From Glandiceps talaboti (Eukaryota; Hemichordata; Enteropneusta; Spengelidae): a stretch of DNA of 64,000 bases. The DNA lies in NCBI RefSeq assembly GCF_964340395.1, contig NC_135565.1, positions 15,119,709 through 15,183,708 on the forward strand, written 5' to 3'. This document shows, piece after piece, positions 56,601-64,000 of this stretch. A program made the translations under genes and the position numbers. The notes under the pieces are model-generated. The model saw nothing but the letters and a program-made list of their open reading frames with translations, was not told the origin of the DNA and ran no database searches. The stretch's first letter is position 1. Each line of letters starts with the position of its first letter.

Positions 56601-59600
56601 ATGTAACACATAAGAAATGAAATACCATAAGATTTACTGGCTCTAAAATATGTTCCTTCATTGACCTGAACATGTGGAATTGCGCACAAACATAACCAAT
56701 TTAGGATACTTTGAAATAATATGTGGCAAACACTGTGACTGAAAGTGCCTGACCCAGCCTGTGTCTAGATATTGGATATTCAATGTCCCTGTATATAATT
56801 AGTCTAGTTCCTATATATTTCTGTACATCTAATGTATGATAACTACAATCATCTCCATTAGAAGTCCCAAATTGATTTATGGTTGAGATCAATAGTTCAA
56901 TGCAGGGTAAAACCTAAATTCTTTTAGTGTGGGGTGGGGGTGAGAGGAGGTCTTTTATAATGAAATCTGTTTTGTACCCCAATACAAACAATTCTAAAAA
57001 TGTCAGATTGAAAAATGTTTGAAAAAATTGTTATGCATGGCACTAAAATACATTTATCATGCCAATAAAAGAGCTATTTTTCCTCACTACATACTGGCTT
57101 TGTATTCATAGCACTACATAATACTACATACTGATTTGAAATTGATTGTGCTGTGTGCAACAATTTTACCAATTTAGTTAGAAGGGGATGGGGAAGGGGT
57201 TCTGAGGCCTTACTAAAAGAATTAATTTTTTACCTACTGATCTCACCCCTAATTTGATTTATCATACATGTACAAACTATTGAACTGTAGCTATAGTACG
57301 AACTACATGTCTTATCAAAAAATACTTTTCAGTGTTTGTGTTTCACTTCTTCTCTGATACCTGTGACCATCACCAAGTTTAATACATGTTACCAGGCTAC
57401 ATTAACCCCCTTTTCTCTTGCTGTTGTTTTACACCATAAATTACCAAGAAAGAAATATATTCCAAGGTGAACACAATATTAATCGGATTCTCGGAGAATA
57501 TATATTATGTGAATGACTGATAAACAAAGTTATAAACACAGATTTGTTTGATGATGATCTAGTAGCCAGGACTTCTATCGTACTGACATGGTGCAAAGTT
57601 ATGAGGAAAATTAGATTTTACATCTCCCCTGGAATATCTACCCCATTGAGTGACTGTATACTGCAAGTAAAATTTTGTCAGCAGATCATAATATTACATT
57701 TCCTTGTTATTAGAATGTATTTATTTTCAAGGCTATCATGTTGCCAGCAATATACTGGACAACATAGCCAATAGTAAGTGAATTGAATTAGTAATCTAGT
57801 TTCGAAACTGCTATGGTACAGAAAACATTTTTATGACATTTTTTAATTTCTATTTTGAAACCAATCACATTTATCACATTTCATTATTCAAAACCTTTCA
57901 AAAATATTTTGGTTAAAATTAGCAGTGTGGTCAATGAATGGGGGTGGAGTTTTGAGTCAGTGCCAATTATGAACAGGACAAACAAGTGCCTTGAGGAGTG
58001 CAAACGTGTACACGTATGGAAAGCCGCAGTTGTGTTAAGTCTAAAGAAAACAATACATTGACTATATGATGTGAACATATCTTTATATGATGTAAACAAT
58101 TCATTATATGATGCAAGTACATCATTATGTGTGACAGTTATTGACATGGGTTTACAAGTATGTTATCTCCATTTATAATATTGTACTTGATAATTAGCTG
58201 AATTAATCAATATTAATAGTTCACTAAATCTAAGAGATATCCTAGAACTTTTGGTTACTAAAACATGAATATTTAGTATGTCCGTGAACAGATGTAAAAT
58301 GTAACATGTAAAATTAACTATGCAGTGTGTGGTATTATGCTTTGAGAATAGAGTGTCTTTTGCAAGAACAAAAAGAGTGTTTCTTGTCAACAGATGGGGG
58401 GGGGGGTCATTGTGTTTTTTTATTTGTCAGAGGGGGGAGGGGGTTGGATTGTTTTGTGGATTGCAGGGGGGGTCACTATTTTTAAGTACAACATGAACAA
58501 AAAGTCACCGGCCCACCCCCAGCCGTAAAAACTGATCACTCCCTAAACCATTAATATTTTGCATGTCCATGAACAGACAATCATACACCCCATAGGGTTC
58601 CTATCTAAAGAGCTTTATACATGTGAAACAATGGATTTTGGTTAGCAATTTACCAGATACACTTAAAATTACTGTAAATGTAAGAAGTAAAATTAACTAT
58701 GCAGTGTGCTGTATTGTGCTTTGAGAATCTAGCGTGTCTTTTGCAAGCACAAGAAGAATATTTCTTGTCAACAGATGTCGGGGGGGGGGGGTCAGTGTGG
58801 GTTTTTTTATTTGTCAGAGGGCGGTTGGATTGTTTTGTGGATGAATAACAGGGGGTCACTATTTTTAAGTACAACATGAATAAGAAGTCCCCGGCCCACC
58901 CCCAGCCGTAAAAACCGATCGCTCCCTTAGAGTGATATTTGATTTATACACATCTGTTTTCATCACAGCACCGGAAATCTTGAAAACCTTAGATGTTAAC
59001 ATCACAGAATTGGATTTGTCCGGCAAGGGTTTGACTGGACTACCCAGGGACATTGGTAAGTACTGCTATGCTGTGTTTAAGGGATACCTTATCAGAACAT
59101 TGTGTGTCGGATAAGGTAGTACGTGACATGAGTGAGCTCGTCCGCGCCCTAAGCAACCAATTGCGAAAGTGTATCATTCGACAGTGTCAGCTACAGAAGT
59201 GATCCACCAACGTTAATCATGGCACATATATTTTTGAACTCACATCATATGCGATACAAATAATTCTACCATGACAATAATGAAAGATGCATTCAGAAAA
59301 AAAGTAATGGGTACATTGTATCTAGCAATCAACATGTGTATGTGCCTCACTGCCATCCATTACGAGGGACACTACTGTGTTGTGTTCTTGTTTCCATTCC
59401 TCTAACTATGTTGATGGGAAAATACCAAGATCAACTGAAACTATAAAATCATCCACTATAAATCACGGATGAATGAAAGATTTTGACGCATGCGTATATG
59501 GTTTTTTTTATCAGTCACCATTTGAGGGATGCTCAGGGAGGGCTCCTTAATGATCCCTCCATTCATTGCCGGTGTGGTGCGCCAATGTTTCCCACCTCCA

Positions 59601-62600
59601 AACTTTCCTGATTTGGTCATCACAGGGTCATCGCACATGCGGACATTGGTCACACATAACAATGAGATTATCTACGATATTTGTTCCGTGTGTTATGCAC
59701 TGATGTTATCCCTGTAATTTATCGAACTTGTGTGCCTTCATTTTAAAAATTACGAGCCACACTCTTTGTAGGATCGAACGAGAAGACTTTGAACCATTTT
59801 CAGCTTTACATAGATTATAAAACAAAGAATAATTATGTATCCTATCGAAGGCCTTCTCATAGTCAATAAAGCTTCAAGTGAAATGCATACTTTTCAATCA
59901 GAGTGTACAAGATCAATCTGTTATCAAGAGTACTTCTCTTTTTTTCTAAAACGAATTTGAGTCTCACAATTATAGTATTGTACTTATCAAACCATAAGCT
60001 AAGACTATCACATAGTATTTGGGTGTAGATCTTACCTATGACATCAAGTGAAGACTCTTGGTATGGAGTCCATCTATTACTGTATTGTTGGCCTCTATTT
60101 TTTTGCGTTTCCTTGATTCTTCCTTTTGCCATGCCTTGGCTTTTGCAACTATCTTCCTTTTTCGTTGTCGGAATCGGATGCATGTCCATACGTTTCATAT
60201 TCTTGGATTACCCGCCACCCAGGTCATCATTGTCAGCTAAGCAAATCATCTTTTGGGAATGACTAATTATTTGTATACCTTCAACTGCAGCAGTAATGTC
60301 AGGATAGGATGATTACTCTGGGTTTCATTCAGTTGTTGTGTGGCTTCTTTCAACTTCTATGTAACCTTTTCAGTATATCTGTATTGCTCCTCACAGTACT
60401 TCTTTTGGAAAGATAGCACATGTCCTTTCATTTTAGCTCTTTCACAGCTGTCAGTTGGACAATTGTTACTGCCTGAATGTGATGTCATTTTTAAGGAGTT
60501 GAGCTGAGATGAAATTATCTCCTCCAAATGTGCTAAAAGCAGCTTGCTGGTGTGTGAATTCAGTGGCATGTGTTTCGATAAGTTATTGTTGTTCTGTATT
60601 ATCGGAGGAAGCGATGTCAAGAAAAAAGACTGATATGTTCAATAAATTAAAACAAAATGGTTCAAACTGCCGCACTTTCTGTCTCCCTTGTGCCTTTGTG
60701 TGTGTACAAATTAGCTGTTCTCGCAAAGCCCTGCCAATAGTTGTTCTCTATACTATAATGGAACACAGAAAATTCAATTTGTAATCACTGAAATGATATT
60801 AATAGAATTTAAAAAAAAATATAATATCTATGTATAAACTTTTATTTCTTCAAATTAGTATTTTGTAGTACAAATTATATGTTTGTTTGATTCATTGTTC
60901 CATTAGCCAAATTTACCAAACTTAGGAAACTGGATTTATCAGGGAACAAGTTAAAGGTGATACCATCCACATTATGGACGTTACAGCAGTTGACTGAACT
61001 GAACATGAATAATAATCAACTGAGTACAATATCACCAGATATAGGTCAACTTACCAAACTAGAGAAACTCTACCTATCAGACAACCAGCTACAAGAGATA
61101 CCATCCACATTATGGACATTACAACAGTTGACTGAACTGAACATGGATAACAATCAACTGAGTAAAATATCACCAGATATACGTCAACTTACCAAACTAG
61201 AGAAACTGTACCTATCAGAGAACCAGCTACAAGAGTTACCATCCACATTATGGACATTACAGCAGTTGACTGAACTAGGCATGCATGCTAATCAACTGAG
61301 TACAGTATCACCAGATATAGGTCAACTTATCAAACTAGAGAAACTTTACTTATCAGACAACCACCTACAAGAGTTACCATCCAAATTATGGACATTACAA
61401 CAGTTGACTGAACTCTATGTTAGTAACAATCAACTGCACGCAATATCACCAGATATAGGTCAACTTACCAAACTAGTGGAACTTTACTTATCAGACAACC
61501 AGCTACAACAGATACCATCCACATTATGGACATTACAGCAGTTGACTGAACTGAACATGAATAATAATCAACTGAGTACAATATCACCAGATATAGGTCA
61601 ACTTACCAAACTAGAGAAACTCTACTTATCAGACAACCGGCTACAAGAGTTACCATCCACATTATGGACATTTCAACAGTTGACTGAACTGGATATGAAT
61701 AACAATCAACTGCATACAATATCACCAGATATAGGTCAACTTACCAAACTAGTTGAACTCTACTTATCAGACAACCAGCTACAAGAGATACCATCCACAT
61801 TATGGACATTACAACAGTTGACTGAACTGAACATGAATAATAATCAATTGAGTACAATATCACCAGATATAGGTCATCTTACCAAACTGGAGAAACTGTA
61901 CCTATCATACAACCAGCTGCAAGAGATACCATCCACATTATGGACATTACAGCAGTTGACTGAACTGAATATGAATAACAATCAACTGAGGACAATATCA
62001 CCAGATATAGGTCAACTTACCAAACTGGAGAAACTGTACCTATCAGACAACCAGCTGCAAGAGATACCATCCACATTATGGACATTACAGCAGTTGACTG
62101 AACTGAATATGAATAACAATCAACTGAGGACAATATCACCAGATATAGGTCAACTTACCAAACTAGTCAGACTTGGCTTAGCAGGGAACCAGTTAAAAGA
62201 AATACCATCGACATTATGGACATTACAGCAGTTGACTGAACTGTATATTAATAACAATCAACTAAGTACAATATCACCAGATATAGGTCAACTTACCAAA
62301 CTGGAGACACTCTACCTATCAGAGAACCAGCTACAAGAGGTGCCATCCACATTTTGGACATTACAGCAGTTGACTGAACTGGATATTGATAACAATCAAC
62401 TGAGTACAATATCACCAGATATAGGTCAACTTACCAAACTAGTCAGACTGGGCTTAGAAGGGAACCAGCTACAAGAGATACCATCCACATTATGGACATT
62501 ACAACAGTTGACTGAACTGCATATAACTAACAATCAACTGAGTACAATATCACCAGATATAGGTCAACTTACCAAACTGGAGACACTCTACCTATCAGAG

Positions 62601-63565
62601 AACCAGCTACAAGAGGTACCATCCGCATTATGGACATTACAACAGTTGACTGAACTGAATATAAGTTGTAATCAATTATGCAATATTACAGCAAAGGAAG
62701 GTAAGAAGTTAAACAAGGAGGAAGATTTCATGATTGTATGTACATGTAGGTGGCTTCAACCAGTTGTGCGAAATTATCTTTTTTTTTTAAATACAGAAAA
62801 CAGTTTGAAATGTCTATGCAAGTATTGAGAGGAAATAGTTGTAATCAATTAAAGGAAGGGTCAAGGATATGTGATAACAATTTTGTAAAGTTTTTGTTCT
62901 TGTTTTAAATTCAAATTACTGAATTTTGGGAAACTGTTATTTTTACTATGAAACCAATATTTCATAGCATTTTAGATTTTAATGGTTTTTAACATGAAAT
63001 TATACACATGGTTACATAGAAAATCAAGGTAGTCCAGTGAAAGTCTATCATTGGGACGATCTTTAAGTTTTACACAATGCCATGATTATTATTTGTATTA
63101 AAGATACATATTTTTACATTGTATTTTGCAAAACAAAGTAGTCAGTGCATATTGTAATGATAAACCTCCCTTTTGGCAAGACGAACCAAAGTTTTTCGGT
63201 TTCTGGTCCCACTGAACCATGTCCTCTTGTGTGACTTCATGGCGAAAACTGCCTACATTAATGTCCAATGTAAATTTCATTTTCAGATGCACAGCAAACG
63301 TTAAGCCTAGCATGGCTTAACATCTCAGATAACTATCTAACCAGTGATGCTATGGAAGGAATCCAAACTTTCCAGAATTTAGAGATTCTTCGCATCAAGA
63401 ACAATATAATTAACAGCTTACCATCAAGGTTCACATTGGAGCTGACCAGACTTCAAGAGTTAAACATGGATGGTAACCCAATGATAAACCCTTCACTAGA
63501 AGTATGTAACCATGGTATTGAGGTTATCAGACAATATCAACGAGATTACATCAACACATCAACAG
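53650..63565 (+). CDS. Leucine-rich-repeat protein gene, 5' part (4 exons, runs past window)
   Basis: Exons 53650-53665, 58969-59055, 60907-62700 and 63287-63565 join in one frame of 725 codons plus one base. All introns are phase 1. The ATG at 53650 has a good context (AAAAATGG) and an in-frame TAA at 53620. The N-terminus is only MESDKAPEILKTL before LRRs begin, and no signal peptide is seen, so a cytoplasmic protein is likely. About 29 LRRs of mostly 23 residues follow. The last exon ends in EVCNHGIEVIRQYQRDYINT, a type of segment that follows LRRs in Roco/MFHAS1-like and PIDD-like proteins. The effector domain lies beyond the window, so the family is not settled. Confidence 0.85.
53850..53944. 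repeat. (TTTG)n microsatellite
   Basis: About 95 bp of TTTG with two TCTG variants, in the first intron of the LRR gene. Confidence 0.97.
55165..55909. mobile_element. 745-bp element with 44-bp TIRs
   Basis: The ends TGTCATGAATTCGCAATTAC, then TGTGTTTGGGTTCAGACATG and ACA are matched in reverse with one mismatch in 44. CAAT lies at the left and CGAT at the right. The related sequence at 58195-58235 lacks it (GTTCACTAAATCTAAGAG), showing the empty site. A second inverted pair with CACTATACGAAAAGTCA (55287 and 55547) lies inside. No coding capacity was identified; a 91-codon frame is open inside. Confidence 0.85.
55946..58543. mobile_element. Inner PIF/Harbinger-like element, TAA target duplication
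   Basis: The left end is GGGAGCGATCAGTTTTTTAC and the right end, reversed, is GGGAGTGATCAGTTTTTACG. TAA flanks both ends (55943-55945, 58544-58546). It is inserted in the outer copy at GGTTACTAA; the equivalent uninterrupted sequence is within this inner copy at 58252-58290. About 2.6 kb. Its left 770 bp and right 380 bp are homologous to the outer copy. The 1.4 kb middle is distinct and lacks a recognisable transposase. Confidence 0.85.
58060..58130. repeat. Short tandem repeat, ATATGATGTNAAC unit
   Basis: TATATGATGTGAACATATC, TATATGATGTAAACAATTC, TATATGATGCAAGTACATC and TATGTGTGACAG occur in tandem at about 20-22 bp, inside the inner element. Confidence 0.7.
58969..59055 (+). CDS. LRR gene exon 2: first LRR
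   Basis: Acceptor TGTTTTCATCACAG; donor ATTG|GTAAGT. Phase 1-1. It reads PEILKTLDVNITELDLSGKG then LTGLPRDI. ITELDLSGKGLTGLP matches the LxxLxLxxxxLxxLP LRR consensus. It lies only 43 bp from the right end of the outer transposon. Confidence 0.9.
59730..60060 (-). mobile_element. Non-LTR reverse transcriptase fragment, degenerate
   Basis: On the minus strand: DVIGKIYTQILCDSLSLWF, RSTLDNRLILYTLIEKYAF and, after a frameshift, FIDYEKAFDRI. SxIGKIYxxIL, (G)xxKxRSTxDNxxxLxxLIEK and FIDYxKAFD are consecutive blocks of non-LTR reverse transcriptase, the last containing one catalytic Asp. The order is right and frame breaks show decay. Clade uncertain. Confidence 0.8.
60090..60620 (-). mobile_element. 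DIRS/Ngaro-like gag remnant
   Basis: On the minus strand: GHVLSFQKKYCEEQYRYTEK, KLKEATQQLNETQ and, after frameshifts, PDITAAVEGIQIISHSQKMI, CLADNDDLGG, EYETYGHASDSDNEK, KIVAKAKAWQKEESRKRKK. The order FxxKxxEEQYxxxEKVxxKL, then AxEG..I..RQK.I.(L/I)AD, then EYExDELASDSDDEK and a basic tail is a pattern I recall from Gag-like ORFs of DIRS/Ngaro elements. At least two frameshifts and one stop make it non-functional. The same-strand RT fragment beside it is non-LTR type, so the two are probably separate insertions. Confidence 0.5.
60907..62700 (+). CDS. LRR gene exon 3: 26 LRRs in 13 pairs
   Basis: Acceptor TTGTTCCATTAG; donor GGAAG|GTAAGA at 62701. Phase 1-1, 1794 nt. After KFTKLRKLDLSGNKLKV, alternating 23-residue LRRs follow: LQQLTELNMNNNQLSTISPD IGQ and LTKLEKLYLSDNQLQEIPST LWT. 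The pair is 138 bp and repeats 13 times with very high identity, implying recent unequal exchange or conversion. Differences cluster at LTEL(x)M(xx)NQL, the predicted exposed beta-strand positions. Reading past the donor adds about 42 codons and a stop at 62826, which is intron. It is likely a protein-binding solenoid; ligand unknown. Confidence 0.92.
62701..63286 (+). other. Intron of LRR gene
   Basis: GTAAGA...CATTTTCAG. AT-rich; nothing else recognised. Confidence 0.8.
63287..63565 (+). CDS. LRR gene exon 4: terminal LRRs
   Basis: Acceptor TTTCATTTTCAG; donor ACAG|GTATAG, phase 1-1. It reads AQQTLSLAWLNISDNYLTSD, EGIQTFQNLEILRIKNNIIN and LTRLQELNMDGNPMINPSLE, then VCNHGIEVIRQYQRDYINTS. 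The LRRs are irregular, unlike the homogenised array. The closing NGxEVIRQY-like helix resembles LRR-to-effector linkers. The coding sequence continues beyond the window. Confidence 0.88.
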
Positions 63566-64000
63566 GTATAGTGTGAGTTAAATGTTGACAAATCAGATTT
63601 TGAATGCCGAATTGGTGCAGCCCAAAGTGGACTACTACGTTGGGTCCCATCCATAGTTACCTGTACCTCCATGCCAGCCGTATTTGTTGTAAACAATATC
63701 ACTTTGCCCACTAACTCTGGAACCTTGATATATGCATATGAGTGTTTTTCACCCATATTTTCCGCGATGTGCTTTCTAATGAGATCTTGACCTTTTAAAT
63801 TGACCCACCACCTACAAAAGAATCATATAGAATCCTATAGCACAATCATACAAGACACTTTAAAAGAGCGGCCCTATAGGGCATCCTACGTGGGTTTTGG
63901 AGATGACTTCTATAGGACAAAACTATTGGCTTCTAATAGGGCAGCCCTGTAGGTACTAGAGGACAACACTATTGGTGTCCAATAGGGCAGCCCTGTAGGT
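63566..64000 (+). other. Intron, with GGGCAGCCCTGTAGGT repeat at window end
   Basis: Two copies of AATAGGGCAGCCCTGTAGGT (63935 and 63981, period 46 bp) with CTATAGGG-type relatives before them from about 63830. This is a tandem array cut by the window edge. Confidence 0.65.

Larger units (their letters stand above)
54254..58926. mobile_element. Outer PIF/Harbinger-like element, TTA target duplication
   Basis: The left end is GGGAGCGATCAGTTTTTCAG and the right end, reversed, is GGGAGCGATCGGTTTTTACG. TTA flanks both ends (54251-54253, 58927-58929). Sub-terminal G-runs are followed by ACCTTAATTTGGGACTCAAA on the left and by CACTATTTTTAAGTACAAC on the right. The element is interrupted by the inner copy (55946-58543) and by a 745-bp foldback element. 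Removing these leaves about 1.3 kb. No transposase frame seen, so non-autonomous. Confidence 0.85.
59056..60906 (+). other. Intron holding two retroelement remnants
   Basis: GTAAGT...CATTAG. The 3' half holds a reverse transcriptase fragment and a DIRS-like gag fragment, both on the minus strand. The 59060-59720 part shows no recognised feature. Confidence 0.8.

Noticed and set aside
62701-62828. C-terminal extension of the LRR ORF to a stop
   Set aside because: A GTAAGA donor at 62701 and a phase-matched LRR exon at 63287 show this is intron read-through.

Overview
The window is eukaryotic nuclear DNA from an animal, most likely a marine invertebrate. Genes are split by GT-AG introns, the sequence is AT-rich, and introns and flanks are crowded with minisatellites, microsatellites and decayed transposable elements. 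I cannot fix the phylum from sequence alone. No rRNA gene, intact tRNA gene, CRISPR array or prokaryotic operon was seen.

Region 1 (1486-46041, + strand) is the 3' part of an ANKS1-type gene (ANKS1A/Odin - ANKS1B/AIDA-1 family). Sixteen exons could be joined by matching splice sites and reading phase, giving 1110 codons plus a stop. They encode a long low-complexity linker, two SAM domains, a second linker and a C-terminal PTB domain. The ankyrin repeats expected at the N-terminus must lie upstream of base 1. One intron of about 30 kb (6879-36688) splits the linker and contains a phase-matched 24-nt candidate microexon (10026-10049). A second possible cassette of 48 nt lies at 5812-5859. The 3' UTR may run to a poly(A) signal at 51048.

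Region 2 (46042-53649) is 3' UTR and intergenic DNA with tandem repeats, a pair of direct repeats and a 100-bp hairpin.

Region 3 (53650 to beyond the window, + strand) is a leucine-rich-repeat gene. It has a tiny first exon, one LRR exon, a very large exon with 26 LRRs in 13 near-identical 138-bp pairs, and a further LRR exon that runs on past the window through a phase-1 donor. Its first intron holds PIF/Harbinger-like elements nested in one another, each with a TWA target duplication. Its second intron holds remnants of a DIRS-like gag and a non-LTR reverse transcriptase.

The most unusual observations are these. (a) At four ANKS1 exon ends and at the stop codon, the exon end and its donor (or the stop) form the first unit of a decayed tandem array, leaving decoy donors just downstream. 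(b) One such array gives the PTB protein two NPLY motifs in its own tail. (c) The candidate microexon has TGC motifs before its acceptor. (d) In the LRR array, divergence concentrates at predicted exposed positions. (e) There is a same-family nested transposon with a paralogous empty site for a third element. (f) Complementary repeat arrays and oppositely oriented MITE copies flank the SAM/PTB exons.
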